NCBI RefSeq assembly: GCF_030814215.1
Contig: NZ_JAUSUT010000001.1
Coordinates: 5,022,001-5,086,000, forward strand
Length of the DNA stretch: 64,000 nt
Source of the DNA: Amycolatopsis thermophila
GTDB taxonomy: Bacteria; Actinomycetota; Actinomycetes; Mycobacteriales; Pseudonocardiaceae
Direction of reading: 5' to 3'
The position numbers and the translations under genes were made by a program. The notes under the pieces were generated by a model. That model ran no database searches. It was not told where the DNA came from and saw only the letters and a list, made by a program, of their open reading frames with translations. Positions 34,605 through 42,339 of this stretch are shown piece after piece (position 1 is the first letter of the stretch; each line of letters starts with the position of its first letter).

Positions 34605-34694
34605 TGCGAGCACGGCCGGGAGCGGAAGCCGGTCGGTGACCCGGCGCCACCCGGGGTGCCATGATGATCCCGTGGGCCAACCCAGGAGGCACTG

Positions 34695-35603
34695 ATGACC
34701 GGCTTCGGGGCGGAGCGGATCGCGGAGTTCATCGAGCCGCTGCGGGTGGAGCCGGGGCGGAAGGTCCGGCTCGCCGAGGACTTCGACCCCGCGTTCAAGG
34801 CGGGGGTGACGAAGAAACGCGACGGCCGGGAACTGCTGCGCGCGGGCGTCGACCTGCTCGCCGAGTACCAGCGCCGGCTCGCGGCGGAGAACACCCGGGC
34901 GGTCCTGCTGTGCCTGCAGGCGCTCGACGCGGGCGGCAAGGACGGCACGATCCGGCACGTGATGAGCGGCGTCAACCCGCAGGGCGTGAAGGTCAGCAGC
35001 TTCAAGGTGCCCTCCGCGGAGGAGCTGGACCACGACTACCTGTGGCGCTACTCCCGCCGCCTGCCCGGGCGCGGCGAGATCGGGATCTTCAACCGGTCCC
35101 ACTACGAGGAGGTCCTGGTGGTGCGCGTGCACCGGGAGAACCTGGACCGGCAGCGGCTGCCGCGGGACGCCGGCGACGAGCTGTGGGCCCGCCGCTACCG
35201 CGAGATCAACGACTGGGAGCGGTACCTGACCGGCAACGGCATCGCGGTCGTCAAGGTGCTGCTCAACCTGTCGAAGGACGAGCAGCGCAAGCGGTTCCTC
35301 AAACGCATCGACGTGCCCGAGCGGAACTGGAAGTTCTCCGCCGACGACATCCGGGAACGCCGCTTCTGGGACGACTACCAGGTCGCGTTCTCGGACATGC
35401 TCTCCGCGACGAGCACGCCGTGGGCGCCGTGGTACGTCGTGCCGGCCGACCGCAAGTGGTTCGCACGCCTGTGCGCCGGCGCGCTGCTGGCGCACACGCT
35501 CATCCAGCTCGACCCCCGGTACCCGCGCGTGTCGGACGAGGCGCGCGCCGAACTGCGGGCCGCCCGCGCCGAGCTGGAGGCCGAGAAGCCCGAGCGGCCC
35601 TGA
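34695..35603 (+). CDS. ppk2: Polyphosphate kinase 2 (PPK2)
   Basis: A 302-residue PPK2-family kinase. It has Walker A ALDAGGKDGTIRHVMSGVNP, the Walker B region FNRSHYEEVLVVRVH, and lid-module residues KRFLKRIDVPERNWKFS. PPK2 moves phosphate between polyphosphate and nucleoside mono- or diphosphates; the single domain and length fit the class I/III type. It runs with AGGAGG before the ATG. It is probably transcribed alone or with the archease-like gene (90 bp upstream). No ppk1 is nearby. The direction of reaction cannot be read from sequence. Confidence 0.88.
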   Translation: MTGFGAERIAEFIEPLRVEPGRKVRLAEDFDPAFKAGVTKKRDGRELLRAGVDLLAEYQRRLAAENTRAVLLCLQALDAGGKDGTIRHVMSGVNPQGVKVSSFKVPSAEELDHDYLWRYSRRLPGRGEIGIFNRSHYEEVLVVRVHRENLDRQRLPRDAGDELWARRYREINDWERYLTGNGIAVVKVLLNLSKDEQRKRFLKRIDVPERNWKFSADDIRERRFWDDYQVAFSDMLSATSTPWAPWYVVPADRKWFARLCAGALLAHTLIQLDPRYPRVSDEARAELRAARAELEAEKPERP

Positions 35604-35794
35604 CAGTTCGGGTGTTTCTCGAGCGCCGGCAGATGATGCCGAGCGGGGACGCCCGCGCCGCCCTCGCACCGGCCGCAGGGTGGCCGCGCCGCGCGGCTCC
35701 CGAGCGGCGACGGCCGCCCCGGGCGGACCGACTCGCTCGGGATGTGCCGCGCGGCCTCTCGTCGGCGAACTCCACCATGCGCCGCGTGGCGGCG

Positions 35795-36901
35795 TCAGGA
35801 GGCGGGGGCCGCCTCGACGGCCTTCGCGCGCGCCTGCTCGACCCGCTCGGCGTGCGAGGGCGGGTTGGCCGGCACGTGCTCCGGGCGCTTGGCCTCCATC
35901 TCCTTGCGCAGCACCGGCACGACCTCCTCGGCGAGCAGGTCGATCTGCTCCAGCACCGTCTTCAGCGGCAGGCCCGCGTGGTCGATGAGGAACAGCTGCC
36001 GCTGGTAGTCGCCCACGTCCTCGCGCATCGTGGCGTACCGGTCGATCACCTGCTGCGGGCTGCCGACGGTCAGCGGGGTCGTCGCGGTGAAGTCCTCCAT
36101 CGTCGGGCCGTGGCCGTAGACCGGGGCGTTGTCGAAGTAGGGGCGGAACTCGTTCCACGCGTCCTGCGAGTTCTTGCGCATGAACACCTGCCCGCCGAGG
36201 CCGACGATCGCGGTGTCGGCCGGGCCGTGGCCGTAGTGCTCCCAGCGCTGCCGGTAGAAGCGGACCATCTTCTTCGTGTGCGACATCGGCCAGAAGATGT
36301 TGTTGTGGAAGAACCCGTCGCCGTAGTAGGCGGCCTGCTCGGCGATCTCCGGACTGCGGATCGAGCCGTGCCACACGAACGGCGGAACACCGTCGAGCGG
36401 GCGCGGGGTCGCGGTGAAACCGCGCAGCGGGGTGCGGAAGTTGCCCTCCCAGTCGACGACGTCCTCCTCCCAGAGGCGTCGCAGCAGCGCGTAGTTCTCG
36501 ATCGCGAGCGGGATGCCCTGGCGGATGTCCTTGCCGAACCACGGGTACACCGGGCCGGTGTTGCCGCGGCCCATCATCAGGTCCATCCGGCCGTTCGAGA
36601 TGACCTGCAGCATCGCGTAGTCCTCGGCGATCTTCACCGGGTCGTTGGTGGTGATCAGCGTCGTCGAGGTGGACAGGATGATGTTCTTGGTGACGCCGGC
36701 CAGGTAGCCCAGCATCGTGGTGGGGGAGGACGCCACGAACGGCGGGTTGTGGTGCTCACCGGTGGCGAAGACGTCGAGCCCGGCCTCGTCGGCGTGCTGG
36801 GCGATGGTCAGCATCGACCGCACGCGCTGGGTGTCGTCCGGCGTCTCACCGGTCGTCGGATCCGTGGTCACGTCACTGACGGAGAAGATCCCGAACTGCA
36901 T
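35795..36901 (-). CDS. Luciferase-like (LLM) flavin monooxygenase
   Basis: A 368-residue luciferase-like monooxygenase-fold protein: MQFGIFSVSDVTTDPTTGET, EHHNPPFVASSPTTMLGYLA, STSTTLITTNDPVKIAEDYA, GRGNTGPVYPWFG and a C-terminal DLLAEEVVPVLRKEMEA. The pattern fits FMN-dependent CE1758-like LLM proteins rather than F420 reductases. It should use FMNH2 and O2 to oxidise an unknown organic substrate. AGGAGG precedes the ATG. A hairpin terminator separates it from the inositol-phosphatase gene upstream, so it is its own unit. The 191 bp downstream (35604-35794) hold nothing recognisable. Confidence 0.88.
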   Translation of the reverse strand: MQFGIFSVSDVTTDPTTGETPDDTQRVRSMLTIAQHADEAGLDVFATGEHHNPPFVASSPTTMLGYLAGVTKNIILSTSTTLITTNDPVKIAEDYAMLQVISNGRMDLMMGRGNTGPVYPWFGKDIRQGIPLAIENYALLRRLWEEDVVDWEGNFRTPLRGFTATPRPLDGVPPFVWHGSIRSPEIAEQAAYYGDGFFHNNIFWPMSHTKKMVRFYRQRWEHYGHGPADTAIVGLGGQVFMRKNSQDAWNEFRPYFDNAPVYGHGPTMEDFTATTPLTVGSPQQVIDRYATMREDVGDYQRQLFLIDHAGLPLKTVLEQIDLLAEEVVPVLRKEMEAKRPEHVPANPPSHAERVEQARAKAVEAAPAS

Positions 36902-36938
36902 GTCAGCCTCCTGCTGATGGGGTGTCGGCCGGTAAAAC

Positions 36939-36969
36939 GTCTCGCGCGGAAGAATATTCCGTGCGAGAC
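36939..36969 (-). terminator. Intrinsic terminator of the ribA-like/phosphatase operon
   Basis: A 13-bp stem with one G-T style mismatch (gtctcgcgcggaa 36939-36951; ttccgtgcgagac 36957-36969) closes a 5-nt AT-rich loop. On the minus strand it is followed directly by GTTTTA, a true T-tract. It overlaps the stop codon of the inositol-monophosphatase-like gene. Confidence 0.75.
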
Positions 36970-37739
36970 TACCTGAGCATCGCCGGCAGGACGTCCCGCA
37001 GCCCGGGGGACAGGGCGACCGTCGCGGCGGAGTCGACCGTGTGGTCGCCGCCGTCGGCGTCCAGGACCAGCCCGCCGGCCTCGCGCACCAGCAGCACCCC
37101 GGCCATCGTGTCCCAGGGGAGGTTGGACAGGATGACCGTGGCGTCGAGGCGGCCGTGCGCGACCCACGCGAGGTCCGCCGCCGCGGTCCCGATCATCCGC
37201 ACCCGCTCGGCCCGCGCCCCCAGTTGCTCCAGCAGCGACAGCCGCAGCCGGTTCTTCGGCCCGGAGTCCTCGCCGACCGCGAAATCGCCCACCGAGACCA
37301 TCGCGCCGGACAGCTCGCGCACGGCCGAGACCCCGATCCGCGCGTCACCGGCGTAGGCGCCGTAGCCCTCCACCGCCGTGTAGACGGTGTCCAGGAACGG
37401 CAGGTCGATCGCCGCCACCACGCTGCGCGGCCCGGACACCAGCGCCAGCGAGATGCCGGTCAGTGGGATGCCGCGGGCGAAGTTCGCCGTCCCGTCGACC
37501 GGGTCCAGCGTCCACCACAGCTCGCCCCGCTCGCCGCCGTGCTCCTCGCCGACCACGCCGATCTCCGGCGTCTCCCGCGCCAGGAACTCCCGCACCGCCT
37601 CCTCGACGGCCAGGTCGATGTCGGTCACCAGATCACGTTCACTCTTGTGGGTGACGGACTGCGGGGCGCGTGACGTGATGATCCGGTGCCCGATCGCGAC
37701 CGCCTCGCGGGCGACGGGCAGCAGCGCGAGGTGGTCCAC
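36969..37739 (-). CDS. Inositol-monophosphatase-family phosphatase
   Basis: A 256-residue Li-sensitive phosphatase family member with the metal-site motifs VVGEEHGG, WTLDPVDGTANFARG (DPVDGT) and NLPWDTMAGVLLVREAGG. The family removes phosphate from inositol-1-phosphate, histidinol phosphate, fructose-1,6-bisphosphate or PAP. The GTG starts one base after the stop of the GTP cyclohydrolase-like gene, so the two are translationally coupled. Its substrate may be a phosphorylated intermediate of the pathway suggested for this region, for example a ribosylamino-pyrimidine phosphate; this is inference. Confidence 0.88.
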   Translation of the reverse strand: MDHLALLPVAREAVAIGHRIITSRAPQSVTHKSERDLVTDIDLAVEEAVREFLARETPEIGVVGEEHGGERGELWWTLDPVDGTANFARGIPLTGISLALVSGPRSVVAAIDLPFLDTVYTAVEGYGAYAGDARIGVSAVRELSGAMVSVGDFAVGEDSGPKNRLRLSLLEQLGARAERVRMIGTAAADLAWVAHGRLDATVILSNLPWDTMAGVLLVREAGGLVLDADGGDHTVDSAATVALSPGLRDVLPAMLR

Positions 37740-37740
37740 G

Positions 37741-38352
37741 TCAGGACTCCGCGACGTCGAACGTGTCCACCTGCGGCAGGACGTGACCCAGGCGGTCGCG
37801 CTTGGCGGTCAGGTACCGGATGTTGTCCGGGCTGGCGGGCGCCAGCAGCGGCACGCGCGCCGCCACCCGGATGCCGTGCGTCTCCAGCGCCGCGATCTTG
37901 TCCGGGTTGTTCGACATCAGCCGCACCGAGCGGACACCGAGGTGGCGCAGCACGCGCGCGGCGGGGCGGTAGTCGCGCACGTCGACCGGCAGGCCCAGGC
38001 TCGTCGCCGAGTCGACGGTGTCCAGGCCGTCCTCGTCCTGCAGGACGTGCGTGCGCACCTTCGCCACCAGGCCGATCCCGCGCCCCTCGTGCCCGCGCAG
38101 GTACACCAGCACCCCGCTGCCCTCGTCGACGATCGCGTCCAGGGCGGCGTCGAGCTGTTCCCCGCACTCGCAGCGCACCGCGCCGAACACGTCCCCGGTG
38201 AGGCATTCCGAGTGCACGCGCACCAGCACGTCGTCGCGCCGGATGCGGCCGTGCACCAGAGCCAGGTGCTCGGCCCCGTCGCGGAACGCGACAGCCCGGA
38301 ACGGGCCGCGGCGCGTGACCAGGGTGGATTCGGCGATGTCCTGTTCGCGCAT
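37741..38352 (-). CDS. GTP cyclohydrolase II homologue with altered switch residue (probable FAPy former)
   Basis: A 203-residue RibA-type protein with the zinc ligands VHSECLTGD (Cys50) and CECGEQL (Cys61, Cys63), and YLRGHEGRGIGL for GTP binding. The tyrosine of E. coli RibA in KIRAYALQD (Tyr105) is His102 here (KVRTHVLQD). In a Streptomyces coelicolor paralogue (SCO6655) Met at the corresponding position makes the enzyme stop at 2-amino-5-formylamino-6-ribosylaminopyrimidinone 5'-phosphate (FAPy) rather than the diamino product. This protein may do likewise. No other rib genes are adjacent. It shares a 53-bp divergent region with a creatininase-family hydrolase, the fold of archaeal FAPy deformylase, and is coupled to a phosphatase gene. 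Confidence 0.85.
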   Translation of the reverse strand: MREQDIAESTLVTRRGPFRAVAFRDGAEHLALVHGRIRRDDVLVRVHSECLTGDVFGAVRCECGEQLDAALDAIVDEGSGVLVYLRGHEGRGIGLVAKVRTHVLQDEDGLDTVDSATSLGLPVDVRDYRPAARVLRHLGVRSVRLMSNNPDKIAALETHGIRVAARVPLLAPASPDNIRYLTAKRDRLGHVLPQVDTFDVAES

Positions 38353-38389
38353 AGGGGTTCCCCTCGTCGTCGACCGGGAACGTGCCCTC

Positions 38390-38401
38390 CCGGTATACCG
38401 G
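38390..38401. promoter_or_regulatory. Palindrome CCGGTATACCGG in the ribA-like/creatininase divergent promoter
   Basis: A perfect 12-bp palindrome lies five bases before the creatininase ATG and 38 bp before the RibA-like ATG. It contains TATACC, a possible -10 in both directions. At this distance the creatininase transcript would be nearly leaderless. It could be a dimer operator or a shared promoter core. Confidence 0.4.
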
Positions 38402-38405
38402 AACG

Positions 38406-39104
38406 ATGCATCCGCTGCCGCCGGAAACCACCGACGACATCCGCGACCGGGCGCCCGCCGTGGCGGTCCTGCCCGTCGGGAGCCTGGAACAGCACGGCCC
38501 GCACCTGCCGCTGACCACCGACACGCTGATCGCGTGCGCGGTCGCGGAGGAGATCTCGCGGGCGCACGGGTTCTGGCTGCTGCCGCCGGTCACGGTGTCC
38601 TGCTCGCACGAGCACGCCGCGTGGCCGGGGACGGTGAGCGTGTCGGCGACCACGCTGATCGCGGTCGTCTCCGACATCGCGGCCTCGTTGCGCGCGTCCG
38701 GGGTGGGGCGGCTGGTGCTGGTCAACGGGCACGGCGGGAACCACGTGCTGGCCAACGTCGTCCAGTCGGCCGGTGGCGCGATGGTCCTGTTCCCGAGCTA
38801 CGGCGAGTGGGCGGCGGCGCGCGTGGCCGCGGGTGTGGGCACGACCAACGACGAGGACATGCACGCCGGCGAGCTGGAGACGTCGATCCTGCTCCACGCG
38901 TGTCCCGAGGTGGTGCGGCCGGGGTACGCGGACGCGGATTCGGCACCCGGGGATCTGCGCCACCTCCTGTCGCTCGGGCTGGCCCCGTACACGGAGTCGG
39001 GCGTGGCCGGTCATCCGTCACGCGCGTCGGCCGGGAAAGGGCGCGCGGCGCTCGCGGCACTGGCCGAGTCGTTCCGCGCGCACCTGCCCGTGCTCGGAGT
39101 GTGA
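38406..39104 (+). CDS. Creatininase-family amide hydrolase (FAPy-deformylase-like candidate)
   Basis: A 232-residue creatininase-fold metal hydrolase with the ligand motif GSLEQHGPHLPLTTDTLIA (Glu, His, Asp) and LVNGHGGNHV. The family includes creatinine amidohydrolase, MftE and archaeal ArfB, which removes formate from FAPy. Divergent from a cyclohydrolase likely to make FAPy, deformylation is the natural guess here. A mycofactocin-type peptidase is less likely, since no mft genes surround it. The ATG follows a TATACC-containing palindrome. The last 383 bp overlap, on the opposite strand, the tail of the flippase-like gene's reading frame. Confidence 0.8.
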   Translation: MHPLPPETTDDIRDRAPAVAVLPVGSLEQHGPHLPLTTDTLIACAVAEEISRAHGFWLLPPVTVSCSHEHAAWPGTVSVSATTLIAVVSDIAASLRASGVGRLVLVNGHGGNHVLANVVQSAGGAMVLFPSYGEWAAARVAAGVGTTNDEDMHAGELETSILLHACPEVVRPGYADADSAPGDLRHLLSLGLAPYTESGVAGHPSRASAGKGRAALAALAESFRAHLPVLGV

Positions 39105-40002
39105 GCACCCCGGGCAGCGCGGCGACCAGGGTGAGGACGCCGTAGACGACCGACGCCGTGATCCCCGCGCCCGCGCCCAGCCCGGCGGCGCCGAACGCCA
39201 CCGCCGCGTACCCCTCGCGGGGCCCCCAGCCGCCGATGTTCAGCGGCACCGCCATGACGACGAGCGCGCCGAGACCGAGGGGCACGAGGGTGCCCAGCGG
39301 CGCGGACACCCCGGCGACGCGTGCGGCGACGACGAACAGGGCGGCGTGCCCGGCGACCGTCGCCGCGGACAGCAGGACCACGCCCGGCCAGGTGCGGCGG
39401 GCGAGGAGGCCGCGGGCCTCGGCGGCGGTGGTGCCGACCGCGCCCCGCCACCGGGGCACGACGGCGACGGCCGCGGTGACGGCGAGCGCGACGCCCAGCA
39501 GGACCAGGACCCCGCTCGACGGGGGCCCGGGCAGGATGCCCGGCCGGGCGGCGACGAGCATGGCTCCGGCGCCGAGCAGCACGACCTGCCCGGCGAACCG
39601 CTCCAGCACGACGGCCCGGACCCCGCGCCCGACATCGCCCGCACGCCGGCCGTGACCCAGCGCGCGTCCGACATCGCCCAGCACCCCGGCCGGGAGCACC
39701 GAGTTGAGCAACGTGGAGCGGTAGTAGGCGCTGGTGGCCGCGGGCAGGGTCAGCGGCAGACCCAGCGCCCGGGCGACGAGGCACCACCGCCCGGCGCAGG
39801 TGACGGTGGTGAACAGTCCGATCCCGAGCGCGAGGACGAGGCTTCGCGGACCGACGAGCCGCAACCCGGCGACGAACACCCCGGTGCCGACGTGGGCCAC
39901 GAGCGCCAGGAGGATCCCGGCGGCGGCGAGCAGGCGCAGCCACGGCCACAGGCGTGACCACGGGAGACGGCCGGCCAGGCGCCGGCCCGGGCGGGGGCGC
40001 AT
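38722..40002 (-). CDS. Flippase-like/lysylphosphatidylglycerol-synthase TM-region protein
   Basis: A 426-codon reading frame. Its first ~300 residues form an eight-helix LPG_synthase_TM/UPF0104-type membrane protein with AYYRSTLLNSVLPAGVLGDV, the buried VLERFAGQVVLL and VPLNIGGWGPREGYAAVAF motifs. This family is linked to glycolipid or isoprenoid-lipid translocation. The domain ends near base 39102. The frame then runs on for ~125 Pro/Arg/Ser-rich codons antisense to the creatininase gene, ending at 38722. That tail is probably non-homologous and may not be made. The start overlaps the methyltransferase stop (ATGA), so it is the last gene of the five-gene minus-strand operon. Confidence 0.75.
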   Translation of the reverse strand: MRPRPGRRLAGRLPWSRLWPWLRLLAAAGILLALVAHVGTGVFVAGLRLVGPRSLVLALGIGLFTTVTCAGRWCLVARALGLPLTLPAATSAYYRSTLLNSVLPAGVLGDVGRALGHGRRAGDVGRGVRAVVLERFAGQVVLLGAGAMLVAARPGILPGPPSSGVLVLLGVALAVTAAVAVVPRWRGAVGTTAAEARGLLARRTWPGVVLLSAATVAGHAALFVVAARVAGVSAPLGTLVPLGLGALVVMAVPLNIGGWGPREGYAAVAFGAAGLGAGAGITASVVYGVLTLVAALPGVLTLRARAGARGTTRPVPRAPRALSRPTRVTDDRPRPTPCTGPARATGGGADPRVPNPRPRTPAAPPRDTRGAGSTSPARRRACPRRWSCPHPRPRAPPPTRRSSGTGPSRHRPTGRRWPARGSRRAR

Positions 40003-40874
40003 CAGCGGGCCCCGATCGCGAGCAGGTCGGTGTGGTGCACCACGACACGCAGCTCACCGGCGGCCAGGGCGGCCAGCCGTCGCCGGGTGTAGTCCGACGC
40101 GGGGAGGCGCGGGTCCTGCTGGTGCGCCGCGGCGACCCAGCCGCGCAACCACTGCCCGGTCAGCGCCTGCTCCGACCGCCCGAGGCGCCACGGGCTCGGC
40201 GCACGGTGGACGATCGCGCCGCGGCGTTCGAAGGCCCGGGTCGCGAACGCCACCGCGTCCGGGCCCAGCAGGCCGCCGCGGCGCTGGTGGTCGTCGAAGG
40301 CGGCGGCGACCTCGGCGTCGAGCGGGTCCTCCGGCGTCAGCTCGACCCGCCCGGCCACCGACAACGTCAGCAGCGCCGGGCACCCGGCCGCGGCGCACGC
40401 GGCGGCGAGGGTGTCCACCTCGGCCGGCGTGAGCAGGTCGAGCAGCGCGGAGGTGACCAGCAGCGAGGTCCCGGTCAGGTCGAGGCCGGTGAGATCACCT
40501 TCCAGCGTCTGGAACGTCACCCCCGCCCCGGCGACCGAAGCGCGGGCGAGCAGGTGCGGGTCGCTGTCGTGGAGGACCCAGTGCTGCGGGACCGGCAGCC
40601 GGGGAGCCAGCCAGCGCGCCATCGAGCCGGTGCCGCACCCGAGGTCCCGGATGACCAGGCGCGGTTCGTGCGGTCCGGACTGCGCGGGGTCCGGGCCGTC
40701 CGGGCGTCCGGTCAGGTGTTCGCGCAGGGGAGCGAGCAGCGCGGTCGCGCGGGCGGCGGCGTCGGCGGGTTCGCGGAGCGCCAGCCAGTCCGGGGCGCAG
40801 CGCGTGGTACCCCGCTCGCCGGGCGCGCCGGGGCCCGCGCCGCCCCATCGGTCGTCGGTCACACCCCTTGTCAC
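40002..40874 (-). CDS. Class I SAM-dependent methyltransferase
   Basis: A 290-residue protein with a Rossmann methyltransferase core: motif I VIRDLGCGTGSMARWLAP, motif II WVLHDSDPHLLARA and GVTFQTLEGDLTG, and SLLVTSALLDLLTPAEV as the post-I region. It should methylate an unknown acceptor. GTG starts at 40874 or 40862; the latter is nearer AAGGGG. It overlaps the flippase-like gene by an ATGA and lies 39 bp after the glycosyltransferase. Context suggests the acceptor is a glycosylated pyrimidine or pterin intermediate; inferred. Confidence 0.82.
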   Translation of the reverse strand: MTRGVTDDRWGGAGPGAPGERGTTRCAPDWLALREPADAAARATALLAPLREHLTGRPDGPDPAQSGPHEPRLVIRDLGCGTGSMARWLAPRLPVPQHWVLHDSDPHLLARASVAGAGVTFQTLEGDLTGLDLTGTSLLVTSALLDLLTPAEVDTLAAACAAAGCPALLTLSVAGRVELTPEDPLDAEVAAAFDDHQRRGGLLGPDAVAFATRAFERRGAIVHRAPSPWRLGRSEQALTGQWLRGWVAAAHQQDPRLPASDYTRRRLAALAAGELRVVVHHTDLLAIGAR

Positions 40875-40913
40875 GGGCGGTGGCCCGGTTCCGGTTCAAC
40901 CGGGGCCCGCTCG

Positions 40914-41951
40914 TCACCCGGGCGGCGGTGGCTCCAGCTCGCCGAGCACCCGGTCCATCGTCCGCGCCGCGGTGGTCCAGTCCGGCAGCGCGCCCCGGCG
41001 CAGGCGGGCCGACCGGCGCAGTGACCCGCGCAACGACGGCGAGGTGAGCCAGGACCGCAGAGCCCCGGCCAGCGCGGGCACGTCGCCGGGTGGCACCAGG
41101 ATTCCGGGCAGCGATCCGTCCGCCGCCCGGCCCAGTGCTTCGGCCCCGGCGGAGGCCAGGACCGGGATTCCGCGCGCCAGTGCCTCGGCCACGACCATGC
41201 CGTACGTTTCCGACCGCGACGGCAGCACCAGCAGACCGGCCCGCTCGTACGCGCGGTCCAGCGCGGGGCCCGTCAGCGGACCGGTCACGACCACCCGGGA
41301 GGTCAGGTCGTGCCGCGCGATCAGCTCCCGTACCCGCGCCGCGAACGACGGCGCCCGGCGCAGCGGCCCCACCAGCCGGCACCGCCAGTCCAGATCCGCC
41401 ACCGCGGCGAGCGCCTCGACCAGGGTGTCCTGTCCCTTGTGCGGGGTGAGGGACGCCACGCACAGCAGCTCCGACCCCGCCGACACCGGCGCCGGGTCCG
41501 TCCCCGGCGGCACCACGTGCACCCGGGACAACCCGTGGTGCCGCCTCAACCGCCGTGCCGTGCCCGCGCTCATGGTCACCACCGCCCGCGCCGCGTGCAG
41601 CGTCGTGCGCTCCCGCGCGTCCAGCGCCGCCGCCGCCCCGGTCTCGTCCCCGAGTGGCATGTGCACCAGCACGACCAGCCGCAGGCGGGCGGCGTGCGGC
41701 ACCACGACCTCCGGCACCCCGCAGGCCACCAGCCCGTCGATCACCACCAGCGCGCCCGCCGGCACCGCCGCCAGCTCACGGTCCAGCAGGGCCCGCGCCC
41801 CGGCGCCGGGAGACGGCCACGCGCCCGGTACGGCCACCTCCCGCACCGGCCTGCCGAGCTGCCGCAACCCCGCGACGATCCGCCGGTCGTAGACGTTGCC
41901 GCCGCTGGGCAGCTCCGGATCGTCGATGTCACCCGGCAGGACGAAGATCAC
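40914..41951 (-). CDS. GT4-family glycosyltransferase
   Basis: A 345-residue GT-B glycosyltransferase, group 1. The N-terminal half is short ([21 protein letters not shown], an acceptor-binding Gly-rich loop). The C-terminal half has [20 protein letters not shown] and the E-x7-E donor site [20 protein letters not shown]. It transfers a sugar from a nucleotide donor with retention. GTG at 41949-41951 overlaps the end of the PTPS-like gene by 23 bp, so it is in the same operon. The acceptor may be the PTPS-like product or a lipid. Confidence 0.88.
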   Translation of the reverse strand: MIFVLPGDIDDPELPSGGNVYDRRIVAGLRQLGRPVREVAVPGAWPSPGAGARALLDRELAAVPAGALVVIDGLVACGVPEVVVPHAARLRLVVLVHMPLGDETGAAAALDARERTTLHAARAVVTMSAGTARRLRRHHGLSRVHVVPPGTDPAPVSAGSELLCVASLTPHKGQDTLVEALAAVADLDWRCRLVGPLRRAPSFAARVRELIARHDLTSRVVVTGPLTGPALDRAYERAGLLVLPSRSETYGMVVAEALARGIPVLASAGAEALGRAADGSLPGILVPPGDVPALAGALRSWLTSPSLRGSLRRSARLRRGALPDWTTAARTMDRVLGELEPPPPG

Positions 41952-42339
41952 GGTCGTAGCTCGCCCACGCCACGTGCGATTCGTGCAGGGTCACCGAAAT
42001 CCCCGCCAGCCCCGACGCGCCGTCGCCCAGCGCACCCTCGTGCACCCGGCCGGCGAGCCGGTCGGCGATCACCTTCGCCAGGAACTCCGTCGACGTGTTG
42101 ACCCCGGCGAACTCCGGCAGATCGTCCAGGTTCCGGTAGTTCAGGCCGGCCAGCACGGCGCGCAGCTGCTCGGTCGCCAGCCCGATGTCGACCACGATGT
42201 TGTCCGCGTCCAGCTCGGCGCGGCGGAACGTCGCGTCCACCACGAACGTCGCGCCGTGCAGGCGCTGCGCCGGGCCGAACACCTCGCCGCGGAAGCTGTG
42301 GGCGACCATCACGTGGTCGCGGACCGTCACGCTGAACAC
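41929..42339 (-). CDS. 6-pyruvoyl-tetrahydropterin synthase homologue without Cys and with an incomplete Zn site
   Basis: A 136-residue T-fold protein of the PTPS/QueD family. His14 (VAHSF) and His28 (RLHGATF) align with the first two zinc ligands, but the third, normally His in HGHN, is Ala30. No Cys precedes it. The pterin-anchoring Glu (VTLHESHVA, Glu120) and the NTSTEF segment remain. It should bind a pterin-like ligand but not do the PTPS or carboxy-tetrahydropterin reaction. The Streptomyces protein SCO6650, reported to lack zinc and triad, is the known precedent. The GTG follows AGGAGG and overlaps the MDR gene end by 13 bp. Confidence 0.82.
   Translation of the reverse strand: MFSVTVRDHVMVAHSFRGEVFGPAQRLHGATFVVDATFRRAELDADNIVVDIGLATEQLRAVLAGLNYRNLDDLPEFAGVNTSTEFLAKVIADRLAGRVHEGALGDGASGLAGISVTLHESHVAWASYDRDLRPAG

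Noticed and set aside
33372-36542. A 1056-codon minus-strand frame spanning the repeats, archease, PPK2 and LLM genes
   Set aside because: It crosses several real genes in the wrong frame and through non-triplet repeats; no motif supports it.
37741-38352. Ordinary riboflavin ribA
   Set aside because: The switch Tyr is His and no ribB, ribD, ribE or ribH is adjacent; a specialised role is more likely, although not proven.
38406-39104. MftE (mycofactocin maturation peptidase)
   Set aside because: Same family, but no mftA, mftB, mftC or mftF lie nearby, and the neighbours point to pyrimidine chemistry.
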